Source of the DNA: Seonamhaeicola algicola | GTDB taxonomy: Bacteria; Bacteroidota; Bacteroidia; Flavobacteriales; Flavobacteriaceae | Assembly: GCF_007997385.1 (NCBI RefSeq) | Contig: NZ_VOSC01000012.1 | Span: forward strand, 310,001 to 374,000 | Length of the DNA stretch: 64,000 nucleotides | Direction of reading: 5' to 3' | Shown: positions 27,857 through 35,443 of the stretch, piece by piece | How positions within the stretch are numbered: the stretch's first letter is position 1 | Layout of the letters: every line of letters begins with the position of its first letter | The notes under the pieces: model-generated | The model's input: the letters and a program-made list of their open reading frames with translations, nothing else | What the model was told of the DNA's origin: nothing | Databases searched by the model: none | Translations under genes and position numbers: made by a program

Positions 27857-27885
27857 AAAACCATGCATTGCATGGTTTTATTTTT
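27857..27885 (+). terminator. Terminator after the DUF2807 gene
   Basis: A perfect 10-bp stem AAAACCATGC (27857-27866) and GCATGGTTTT (27870-27879) with loop ATT is followed by ATTTTT. Confidence 0.75.
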
Positions 27886-27955
27886 AATAACAAGTTAGTA
27901 TCTGTAAAAAAAATCATAAAATATTTATTTACTTTGCGTAAAGCTTTTAAATTCT

Positions 27956-28654
27956 ATGTTTGATGATATTTTAGCTGCTATCCCTTTTGGTATTGTACTT
28001 GCTTTTACAATTGGCCCTGTGTTTTTTGTACTTTTAGAAACCAGTGCCACAAAAGGCTTTAGAAGTGCCTTAATATTTGATTTAGGCGTTATTTTAGCCG
28101 ATGTTATTTTTATAATAATAGCTTTTTTTAGTACCAATAAATTGTTGGAAAAGGTAAAAGATGATCCTAATTTTTTAATTTTTGGTGGCGTACTTTTAAT
28201 AGTTTATGGGTTAATATCATTTATAAAAACTTCAAAATCGTTCAGAGAAATTGTTAGAGAATATCATAAAGTTGAAATAAAAAAAGGCTACGGAAAACTT
28301 TTTTTAAAAGGATTTCTTTTAAATTTTATAAATATTGGTGTGCTTTTAGGTTGGGTAGCTTTTATTGTTTTAGCAAATACGTTAACCGAATCTAAACAAG
28401 GTGTAGTAGTTTTTTTAAGTACTATTTTAGTAGTATATTTATTTGTTGATATTTTAAAAATTATAGTAGCAAAACGCCTTAAAAATAAACTCACACCACG
28501 TTTAATTTTTAAAACAAAAAAAATTGTGGCCTTAGTTATTTTAGGCTTTGGTATTTTACTATTAGCACAAGGTTTATTCCCTGAAGCTTATAATAAAAAC
28601 AAAGAAAAGCTTGAAGAACGTATTGAACCATTAAAAGAAAAGCTTCCAGGGTAA
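27956..28654 (+). CDS. LysE/RhtB-family exporter
   Basis: A 232-residue inner-membrane protein with about six hydrophobic segments. The N-terminal FGIVLAFTIGPVFFVL matches the LysE/RhtB signature (the GP in TM1), and a charged tail (KLEERIEPLKEK) ends it. The family exports amino acids or small metabolites; the substrate is not readable. It converges on the ubiquitin-T9SS gene with 39 bp between the ends. Confidence 0.85.
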   Translation: MFDDILAAIPFGIVLAFTIGPVFFVLLETSATKGFRSALIFDLGVILADVIFIIIAFFSTNKLLEKVKDDPNFLIFGGVLLIVYGLISFIKTSKSFREIVREYHKVEIKKGYGKLFLKGFLLNFINIGVLLGWVAFIVLANTLTESKQGVVVFLSTILVVYLFVDILKIIVAKRLKNKLTPRLIFKTKKIVALVILGFGILLLAQGLFPEAYNKNKEKLEERIEPLKEKLPG

Positions 28655-28693
28655 ACTGAAAGCTTTATTTATTTATTTATAAAATTAAAAATA

Positions 28694-29203
28694 CTACTTC
28701 TTTACAAATTGTGTTACATAGTTATTTAGTTTTAATAAGTACATACCACTTTTTAAATGTGCTATATTTATGTAGTTATTTGTTACATTGCTACTAGTTA
28801 TTTTTGTTCCTAAAACGTTATAAATAGTATAGGTTTTGTTTGCTGATGTGTCAGAAATGTACAAACGATCAATACAAGGATTTGGATATACAATTGTATT
28901 ATTTTTTTTAATTGTTAATGTATTTAAAGAAGAAACAATTAAATTAAGTGTACTTTCTTTTTGAATATTATAATCGGCAAGCGTTCTCCCGTCTTCAAGT
29001 TGTCTACCAGCAAAAATAAGTGTTTGATTGTTTGGATGAATACCTTCTTTATCCTGTATTTTAGCTTTAATATTTTCAACACTATCATTAGCTTCAACAT
29101 CTAAAGTAATAGTTTCACCAGACTCTAGCTTCACAAAAATTTGCATAGAAAACAGGTTAAAAGACATAAGAAGAAATAGAGATAAAGTGTAAAGTTTTTT
29201 CAT
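28694..29203 (-). CDS. Exported ubiquitin-domain protein with T9SS type A sorting tail
   Basis: A 169-residue protein in three parts. Residues 1-19 are a signal peptide whose predicted end falls exactly before ubiquitin Met1. Residues 20-95 align without gaps to eukaryotic ubiquitin: MQIFVK at the start, [22 protein letters not shown] and [10 protein letters not shown], 52 identities over the first 71 positions by hand count. Of the hydrophobic patch, Ile44 is kept, Val70 is Ile and Leu8 is Glu. Lys6, 27, 29, 33 and 63 are kept; Lys11 is Glu and Lys48 is Arg. The LRLRGG tail is absent (SSLNT instead), so diglycine conjugation is impossible. Residues about 103-169 (VYPNP ... YTIYNVLG ... GMYLLKL) are a T9SS type A tail. 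The fold and export are clear; host mimicry is inference. Confidence 0.93.
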   Translation of the reverse strand: MKKLYTLSLFLLMSFNLFSMQIFVKLESGETITLDVEANDSVENIKAKIQDKEGIHPNNQTLIFAGRQLEDGRTLADYNIQKESTLNLIVSSLNTLTIKKNNTIVYPNPCIDRLYISDTSANKTYTIYNVLGTKITSSNVTNNYINIAHLKSGMYLLKLNNYVTQFVKK

Positions 29204-29235
29204 GTGTTATTAATTGTTAGGGTTTATGTTTATTA

Positions 29236-29267
29236 TAAAAAAAACTTCCAGTTTAAAACTGAAAGTT
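29236..29267 (-). terminator. Terminator downstream of the tRNA-Cys pair (minus strand)
   Basis: On the minus strand AACTTTCAGTTT pairs with AAACTGGAAGTT (one T-G pair) and is followed by a run of eight T. It ends the tRNA transcript before the ubiquitin gene, whose ATG lies about 33 bp further on. No TAnnTTTG motif is visible between them. Confidence 0.6.
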
Positions 29268-29274
29268 TAATTGA

Positions 29275-29343
29275 GGCGTCGAATGGATTCGAACCACTGT
29301 ACCAGGTTTTGCGAACCTGTGCCTACCACTCGGCCACAACGCC
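29275..29343 (-). tRNA. tRNA-Cys-like (GCA), divergent copy with C33
   Basis: A 69-nt cloverleaf close to the upstream tRNA-Cys. The acceptor stem GGCGTTG/CGACGCC pairs (one T-G) and the T arm folds. The anticodon loop reads TCGCAAA, so the anticodon would be GCA but position 33, almost invariably U, is C. The D-loop is two nucleotides shorter than in the other copy. CCA is not encoded. It may be a degenerate duplicate and is perhaps not functional. Confidence 0.7.
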
Positions 29344-29419
29344 ATTTTAGTATTTTATTTCGTGCTATTAGTATTCTTGTGAGGGTAGAATCAAGAATAT
29401 AAATTTAAAAAAATCTAGA

Positions 29420-29490
29420 GGCGTCAAGCGGATTCGAACCGCTGTACCAGGTTTTGCAGACCTGTGCCTAAGCCACTCGGCCATGACGCC
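29420..29490 (-). tRNA. tRNA-Cys (GCA)
   Basis: A 71-nt tRNA. The acceptor stem GGCGTCA/TGACGCC is perfect, the D arm is GCC/GGC, the anticodon stem CAGGT/ACCTG carries loop CTGCAAA with U33 and anticodon GCA (Cys), and the T arm AGCGG/CCGCT has loop TTCGAAT. CCA is not encoded. Only 76 bp separate it from the divergent copy. A TTCTTG...CAAGAA inverted repeat lies upstream of each copy, so the whole unit looks duplicated in tandem. Confidence 0.92.
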
Positions 29491-29580
29491 TTTTTATTTT
29501 ATCTAAATTTTTTGATATAGTTTTCTTGTTGAGGGAGTCAAGAACAACGCTGCAAATGTAAAAAAAAATATTGCTTTTTC

Positions 29581-29952
29581 TTACTTAAATTTATTTTTTC
29601 GCCTATCAGTCATTTTTATCGTTACACAAGCCACATCGCCACCTATTGGCGGATTAATTTTACTTACCCAAACCGTTGCTTTTTTTACCATAGCATCTTC
29701 ATTAAAAATTCTATCTAAAATGCGTCTGGCAACGGTTTCTAGTAGTTTTGATGGTATGGCCATTTCTTCTTTTATAATACGGTTTAAAAAAACATAATCT
29801 ACAGTATCACTTAAAGCATCAGTTTTTGCTGAGGTTTGTAAATTAGCTTTTATTTCTAAATCAACTCTATATTCGCTACCAATTTGAGTTTCTTCTTTTA
29901 AACATCCGTGGTAAGCATTAACTTTTATATTTTCAACTTTAATTACGCCCAT
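29581..29952 (-). CDS. folB: Dihydroneopterin aldolase
   Basis: A 123-residue FolB enzyme converting 7,8-dihydroneopterin to 6-hydroxymethyl-dihydropterin and glycolaldehyde in folate synthesis. The N-terminal AYHGCLKEE motif, the substrate region DTVDYVFLNRII and the catalytic Lys in TVWVSKINPP are all present. It is full length and cytosolic. It reads toward the tRNA-Cys genes on the same strand, so they may share a transcript. Confidence 0.94.
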   Translation of the reverse strand: MGVIKVENIKVNAYHGCLKEETQIGSEYRVDLEIKANLQTSAKTDALSDTVDYVFLNRIIKEEMAIPSKLLETVARRILDRIFNEDAMVKKATVWVSKINPPIGGDVACVTIKMTDRRKNKFK

Positions 29953-30131
29953 TATTTTATAAAAAATACATACTTATAAGGGCTAAAATAGGTTGATTTT
30001 GTGTAATTTTCTTTTGTAAAACTATTTTTTAATAAAATTTTAAAAAATATAGCTTTACTTATGTAATAACAATATAAAAACAAGCTTGTTTTCATTTGTT
30101 TTTTTAAAGTTTTTAAATGAAAAAATTCACG

Positions 30132-30139
30132 TATTTTTG
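30132..30139 (+). promoter_or_regulatory. Promoter -7 element for glnS
   Basis: TATTTTTG fits the TAnnTTTG consensus and lies 29 bp before the glnS ATG. No clear -33 element is visible. Confidence 0.55.
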
Positions 30140-30168
30140 GCTCTTATTTGATAGAAAAACATTTTACA

Positions 30169-32163
30169 ATGTCTGAGGAAAGAAAACCACTCAATTTTAT
30201 TGAGCAAATTATAGAAGAAGATTTAGCTAACGGAATGTCTAAAAACACATTACGTTTTAGGTTTCCACCAGAACCAAATGGCTATTTGCACATTGGGCAC
30301 ACTAAAGCAATTGGCATAAGTTTTGGTTTAGGCGAAAAATATAACGCTCCCGTAAATTTAAGATTTGATGATACAAACCCTGCAAAAGAAGAGCAGGAAT
30401 ACGTTGATGCTATTAAACGTGATGTTGCTTGGTTAGGCTATAAATGGGATAAAGAATTATATTCTTCAGATTATTTTCAGCAATTATACAATTGGGCCAT
30501 TAAACTTATAAAAGAAGGCAAAGCGTATGTAGATTCGCAAAGTAGTGAGGCTATGGCACAACAAAAAGGTTCACCAACACAACCTGGTGTTGATGGTCCT
30601 TTTAGAAATAGATCGGTTGAAGAAAATTTAGATTTATTTAACCGAATGAAACTTGGTGAGTTTGATGAAGGCGCACATATTTTAAGAGCAAAAATAGATA
30701 TGCAACACCCTAATATGTTAATGCGAGACCCAATCATGTACAGAATTTTAAAAAAGCATCATCATAGAACGGGTAATAATTGGTGTATTTACCCAATGTA
30801 TGATTGGACACATGGAGAAAGTGATTACATTGAACAAATTTCACACTCCTTATGCTCACTAGAATTTAAGCCTCACAGAGAACTTTATGATTGGTTCTTA
30901 GATCAAGTTGTTGATGAAGATAAATTACGCCCAAAACAACGCGAATTTGCACGTTTAAACCTTAGCTACACTATAATGAGTAAACGTAAACTACTCCAAT
31001 TAGTTAATGATGGTGTTGTAAATGGTTGGGATGACCCACGTATGCCAACCATATCTGGTTTAAGGCGCAGAGGTTATACACCAAATGCATTAAGAAAATT
31101 TGTTGAAACCGCAGGTGTTGCAAAACGTGATAATGTTATTGATGTTTCGCTTTTAGAATTTTGTATACGTGAAGATTTAAACAAAACAGCACCAAGAGTT
31201 ATGGCTGTTTTAAACCCTGTTAAATTGGTAATTACTAACTATCCTGAAGATAAAGTAGAGTGGTTAGAAGCCGAAAATAATCAGGAAGATGAAACTGCTG
31301 GTTATAGAAAAGTACCATTTTCTAGAGAATTATACATTGAAAAAGAAGATTTTAAAGAAGAAGCTAGTAGTAAGTTTTTCAGATTAAAATTAGGTGGTGA
31401 GGTTAGATTAAAAAATGCCTACATTATTAAAGCTGAAAGTGTAATTAAAGATAGCAACGGAAACATTACCGAAATACATTGTACTTACTCTGAAGATACA
31501 TCAAAAAAAGTAAAAGGTACTTTGCATTGGGTATCAATAAAACATGCTATAAAAGCTGAGGTTAGAGAATACGATAGATTGTTTATGGATGAAGCCCCAG
31601 ATGGCCACCAAGACAAAGATTTTATGGAGTTTATAAACCCTAATTCTTTAAAACTTATTGAAGCTTTTGTTGAGCCAAGTTTAACAGAAGCTAAAGTAGG
31701 AGATAGGTTTCAATTTCAACGCTTAGGTTATTTTAATGTTGATGATGTTTCAACACCCAATAATCTTGTATTTAACAAAACAGTTGGGTTAAGAGATACT
31801 TGGGCAAAGAAAAAACCTGCACAAAATAACACACAAAAACCAGTAGTAAACCAAACTAAAATTGATAGAAAAGCTATTGATGTTATTAAACAATTAGGAA
31901 AAAAATACACTAATTTACCCGAAGCTAAACAAGAAAAAACAAAAGCTGAAATTTTAAAATTAGCCGAAAATGTTTCTTACGAAGATTTAGAGCCATTATT
32001 TAATACTGCAGCAAAAAAAGTAGGTACACGTATTGCTACAGCATTAGCTTTAAGTGTTCTATTAAAAAATGGTTTAGCTAAAAATGAAGCTATTGATGCT
32101 TTTATTGCTAAAGCTTTAGAAGATAAAAATGAATTATTAGTGGCTGAAGCCCAATTGTTATAA
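30169..32163 (+). CDS. glnS: Glutaminyl-tRNA synthetase with a C-terminal extension
   Basis: A 664-residue class I synthetase charging tRNA-Gln. The HIGH motif is in PEPNGYLHIGH and the KMSKS equivalent reads MSKRK; the GlnRS anticodon beta-barrels follow to about residue 555. The final 100 or so residues (from about 562) are a helical, Lys/Ala/Glu-rich extension (KAEILKLAENVSYEDLEPLF) not present in E. coli GlnRS (about 550 residues). I choose ATG 30169; the TTG frame from 30148 only adds seven residues in the promoter leader. A terminator follows. Confidence 0.95.
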   Translation: MSEERKPLNFIEQIIEEDLANGMSKNTLRFRFPPEPNGYLHIGHTKAIGISFGLGEKYNAPVNLRFDDTNPAKEEQEYVDAIKRDVAWLGYKWDKELYSSDYFQQLYNWAIKLIKEGKAYVDSQSSEAMAQQKGSPTQPGVDGPFRNRSVEENLDLFNRMKLGEFDEGAHILRAKIDMQHPNMLMRDPIMYRILKKHHHRTGNNWCIYPMYDWTHGESDYIEQISHSLCSLEFKPHRELYDWFLDQVVDEDKLRPKQREFARLNLSYTIMSKRKLLQLVNDGVVNGWDDPRMPTISGLRRRGYTPNALRKFVETAGVAKRDNVIDVSLLEFCIREDLNKTAPRVMAVLNPVKLVITNYPEDKVEWLEAENNQEDETAGYRKVPFSRELYIEKEDFKEEASSKFFRLKLGGEVRLKNAYIIKAESVIKDSNGNITEIHCTYSEDTSKKVKGTLHWVSIKHAIKAEVREYDRLFMDEAPDGHQDKDFMEFINPNSLKLIEAFVEPSLTEAKVGDRFQFQRLGYFNVDDVSTPNNLVFNKTVGLRDTWAKKKPAQNNTQKPVVNQTKIDRKAIDVIKQLGKKYTNLPEAKQEKTKAEILKLAENVSYEDLEPLFNTAAKKVGTRIATALALSVLLKNGLAKNEAIDAFIAKALEDKNELLVAEAQLL

Positions 32164-32196
32164 TTAATAATTTTATGTAATTTTTAAATATAAATT

Positions 32197-32230
32197 AAGA
32201 CTGAAGTGTTTAACTTCGGTCTTTTTATTT
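32197..32230 (+). terminator. Terminator after glnS
   Basis: An 11-bp stem AAGACTGAAGT/ACTTCGGTCTT (one T-G pair) with loop GTTTA is followed by a TTTATTTTT tract. Confidence 0.85.
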
Positions 32231-32234
32231 TTAG

Positions 32235-33392
32235 TTGATACATTTTAAAATTTACAATACCGTTAATGAAATTCCTAATGAATGGGATGCATTACCTGTT
32301 AATGATGTTTTTTTAAAAACACCTTTTTTAAAAGCATTAGAGCAGGCTTTACCAAGTAATATTTCATCATATTTTGTAGCAGTTTATAAAAATAATACCC
32401 TAGTTGGTATTGCTATAATACAACGTGTACAAATGTATTTAGATGATGTTTTTAGAGATACATCAAACACATTTATAAAACAAGTTGGTAAAGGTTTAGT
32501 ATCAAAATTTGTTCGTGGTAACGGTTTGGTAGTTGGCAATTTAATGCATACAGGCCAACATGGAATTTGGTATAATTATGAAGTAATTTCTCTAAAAGCA
32601 TTTTTAAATACCATTAAAAATGCTATAAGCCAACTTTCAGTTTACATTAAAAAAACCTTTAATAAAAAAGTTAGAATTATTGTTTTTAAAGATTATTTTG
32701 AAGACGATAAAATTCATAATAATACAACATTCTTCAAAAGTCAAAATTTATATAAAGTACAAGTGCAACCAAACATGTTATTTCATGTTAACACTACTTG
32801 GACTAACACTAATGATTATGTTGCGGCATTTAATAAAAAATATAAAAGACGCTACACCACCGCCCGAAAAAAAAGTGCTCAATTAGTTTGCAAAGAATTA
32901 AGTTTAGACTTTATTAAAGCAAACACTGAAACTATTTACAAGCTATATAAGCAAGTTTCAGATAACGCCAGGGTAAATTCCTTTAAACTTCCTAAAAATC
33001 ATTTTTTGAGTCTTAAAACACATTTAAAACAAGACTTTAAAATGTTTGGGTATTTTTTAAATAATGAGCTTATTGGTTTTTATTCTTTAATTTTAAATAA
33101 TACCATTTTAGAAACATACTTTTTAGGGTATAATAAACACTTACAACAAAAGCATCAATTGTATTTAAATATGCTGTTTAATATGGCTTGTTATGGTATT
33201 GATAATAGTTTTAAAACCATTGTATATGCCAGAACCGCTATGGAAATTAAAAGTTCTATTGGTGCTAAACCTCATACAATGCATGTATATTTAAAACACA
33301 CTAACCACTTAATTGCTAATACGGTTTTAAAATGTGTAGTTAAATATATGAACCCAATTAGAACTTGGGAAGAAAGGCATCCGTTTAAGTAA
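32235..33392 (+). CDS. GNAT/FemAB-like acyltransferase-fold protein
   Basis: A 385-residue cytosolic protein. The C-terminal half (about 240-350: FKMFGYFLNNELIGFYSLI ... TAMEIKSSIGAKPHTMHVYLKH) resembles the GNAT-like half of the peptidoglycan-bridge/FemAB-type proteins common in Bacteroidetes; the N-terminal half is a related but weaker copy. No substrate can be assigned. It begins with TTG at 32235, only a few bases after the glnS terminator T-tract; I found no later start that keeps the conserved N-terminal segment. Confidence 0.65.
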   Translation: MIHFKIYNTVNEIPNEWDALPVNDVFLKTPFLKALEQALPSNISSYFVAVYKNNTLVGIAIIQRVQMYLDDVFRDTSNTFIKQVGKGLVSKFVRGNGLVVGNLMHTGQHGIWYNYEVISLKAFLNTIKNAISQLSVYIKKTFNKKVRIIVFKDYFEDDKIHNNTTFFKSQNLYKVQVQPNMLFHVNTTWTNTNDYVAAFNKKYKRRYTTARKKSAQLVCKELSLDFIKANTETIYKLYKQVSDNARVNSFKLPKNHFLSLKTHLKQDFKMFGYFLNNELIGFYSLILNNTILETYFLGYNKHLQQKHQLYLNMLFNMACYGIDNSFKTIVYARTAMEIKSSIGAKPHTMHVYLKHTNHLIANTVLKCVVKYMNPIRTWEERHPFK

Positions 33393-33462
33393 TTTTAATA
33401 ACTTTTTAAGATAAGTTGGTTTGTAAATTCATTATATTATTTCAAACAAAAAATAATGCTAT

Positions 33463-33669
33463 ATGAATTCTACAGACAATAAATTACTTAGTGAAATTAC
33501 TAGTTTAACAAGAAAAATTGAAGATAATTATCCGGAGTTACAAAAGTATTTAGATGAAAATAGGATAACAATATCATCACAAAATTTAAACACATCACGT
33601 ATTAATACTGATGAATTATTAAATTATAAAAATACTTTAAAAACGCTTATTGATAAATATAAAAACTAA
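33463..33669 (+). CDS. Small conserved-looking hypothetical protein, helical
   Basis: A 68-residue acidic/basic mixed protein predicted mostly helical (LLSEITSLTRKIEDNYPELQKYL ... ELLNYKNTLKTLIDKYKN in two segments). It has no signal peptide, Cys or membrane segment. Its start, 70 bp after the GNAT-like gene, and the strong terminator after it support a real gene. I recognise no family. Confidence 0.6.
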   Translation: MNSTDNKLLSEITSLTRKIEDNYPELQKYLDENRITISSQNLNTSRINTDELLNYKNTLKTLIDKYKN

Positions 33670-33691
33670 AATTGAGTTTTAAATATTTTAT

Positions 33692-33744
33692 AAAAAAACG
33701 TCATTATGAGTAAGTAGTTTTAAGCTCATAATGACGTTTTTTTT
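33692..33744. terminator. Long bidirectional terminator
   Basis: A perfect stem of 17-18 bp (AAAAAACGTCATTATGAG at 33693-33710 with CTCATAATGACGTTTTTT from 33725) and a 14-nt loop, flanked by A and T tracts. It serves the small gene on + and the SPFH gene on the minus strand. Confidence 0.85.
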
Positions 33745-33762
33745 GTGGTTTCTTTTTATTAT

Positions 33763-34689
33763 TTATGCGTCGTCATTTTTCTTTTTTTGTTTTTTCATAG
33801 CTTCACCAATTTGGTTACTTGCTGTAAAACTAGCAACCATGTTATTTAGCATATCGCTACCGGCTTGTGGAGAGTTTGGTAATAAAATTAAATTACTGTT
33901 AGTTTCTTCACCAATAGATTGAAGTGTATCATAATGTTGGGTTACAACTATTAATGCTGATGCTTCTTGGCTATTAATACCAACACGATTTAAAACTTCA
34001 ACCGATTCTTCTAAACCACGAGCAATTTCTCTACGTTGGTCTGCAATACCTTGTCCTTGTAAACGTTTGCTTTCAGCTTCGGCTTTTGCTTTTTCAACAA
34101 TTAAAATACGTTGAGCATCACCTTCGTACTGAGCTGCAATTTTTTCACGCTCAGAGGCATTAATTCTATTCATGGCTGCTTTTACCTGTGCATCAGGATC
34201 AATATCTGTTACTAGGGTTTTAATAATATCATAACCATACTCCATCATGGCATCATTTAATTCAGATTTTACAGCAATAGCAATATCATCTTTTTTAACA
34301 AATACGTCATCTAACTTCATTTTTGGCACCTCGGCACGCACAACATCAAATACGTAACTTGTAATTTGATCATGCGGATAATCTAACTTATAAAACGCAT
34401 CATACACTTTTTCTCTAATTACTTTATATTGAACAGATACTTTTAAGCGTACAAAAACATCATCTAAAGTTTTGGTTTCAACAATAACATCTAGTTGCTG
34501 AATTTTTAAACTTAGTTTACCTGCAATTCTATCTACAATTGGAATTTTTAGTTGTAAACCAGAATGACGAATACTTTGAAACTTTCCAAAACGCTCAATT
34601 ATAGCAGCTGTTTGTTGTTTCACAATAAAAAATGAAGAGATTAAAATAATTAATCCGAAAAAAATAATTGGATAAATAAGATAGCCCAT
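33763..34689 (-). CDS. SPFH/stomatin-like membrane protein
   Basis: A 308-residue SPFH (band 7) protein. One N-terminal membrane segment (about 3-23) is followed by the SPFH domain (TAAIIERFGKFQSIRHSGL ... AAMNRINASEREKIAAQYEG), an Ala/Glu-rich coiled coil (KAKAEAESKRLQGQGIADQRRE), and a Lys-rich tail KKQKKKNDDA. It is of the slipin/HIR-like type and likely forms oligomeric rings in membrane microdomains. It is monocistronic by context. Confidence 0.88.
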   Translation of the reverse strand: MGYLIYPIIFFGLIILISSFFIVKQQTAAIIERFGKFQSIRHSGLQLKIPIVDRIAGKLSLKIQQLDVIVETKTLDDVFVRLKVSVQYKVIREKVYDAFYKLDYPHDQITSYVFDVVRAEVPKMKLDDVFVKKDDIAIAVKSELNDAMMEYGYDIIKTLVTDIDPDAQVKAAMNRINASEREKIAAQYEGDAQRILIVEKAKAEAESKRLQGQGIADQRREIARGLEESVEVLNRVGINSQEASALIVVTQHYDTLQSIGEETNSNLILLPNSPQAGSDMLNNMVASFTASNQIGEAMKKQKKKNDDA

Positions 34690-34758
34690 GGTAGAAATTT
34701 AATTGATTTATAATGTGTTACTAATTTAAGTTATATTTACGCTTTAACCCAAAAGAGA

Positions 34759-35442
34759 ATGAAAAAAATACAACGTTTCTTATTAGTAGTAATTTTACTA
34801 ACTTTTGTTACAAAAACTTTTGCACAACGTGGAAATTATAGAATAACCAACGGTTTTTCAATTTCTGGTGGTTATAGTCAATTTGATATTGTTACTAATA
34901 ATTTTGAAACCAAAGCTGGTAATGGTTTTGCAGCTGGTTTTTTAGCCACTGTAGATATACCTAACCAATGGTATAATATTGGTTTTGGTTTGCAATTTGC
35001 TGAAAATACCTTAGGAATTTCAGGAAGACAAGATTTAATCTCTGCAAACCATACGTTTATTGATTACAAGCTTATGAAAGTACAGGCTGTTTTATTAGCT
35101 AATATTAAAGTTGTTGAAAATATTTTTACTATTGATGTTGGCCCAATGATACAATACAACAGTAGTTTAGAGCTTAAAGATGATACTGAAAAAAATTACT
35201 ACATAACTAACTACAATACCTTAATGGCAGATGATATTACAGATATATCTAAATTTAATTTTAATGGTGTAGTTGGTGCTTCGGTTGGTATAAAAAATAT
35301 TAAACTGCGTGGACAATATATATACGGTTTTACCAATATTTTGAAAAACTTAGAAAATAAAAATTTAGATACTTCGGGTGGTAATGCCCGTTTTAAAGGT
35401 AACCAAAGTATGATGGTTTTTGGTGCTACAATTTCGTTTTAA
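34759..35442 (+). CDS. Outer-membrane beta-barrel protein
   Basis: A 227-residue protein with a signal peptide ending FAQ (residue 22) and alternating amphipathic strands (SISGGYSQFDIV, NIGFGLQFAENTLGI, FNFNGVVGASVGIK), ending in the aromatic FGATISF typical of outer-membrane barrels. It is a small porin-like or PorT-like beta-barrel of unknown role. It ends 1 bp before the SGNH hydrolase gene that converges on it. Confidence 0.75.
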   Translation: MKKIQRFLLVVILLTFVTKTFAQRGNYRITNGFSISGGYSQFDIVTNNFETKAGNGFAAGFLATVDIPNQWYNIGFGLQFAENTLGISGRQDLISANHTFIDYKLMKVQAVLLANIKVVENIFTIDVGPMIQYNSSLELKDDTEKNYYITNYNTLMADDITDISKFNFNGVVGASVGIKNIKLRGQYIYGFTNILKNLENKNLDTSGGNARFKGNQSMMVFGATISF

Positions 35443-35443
35443 A

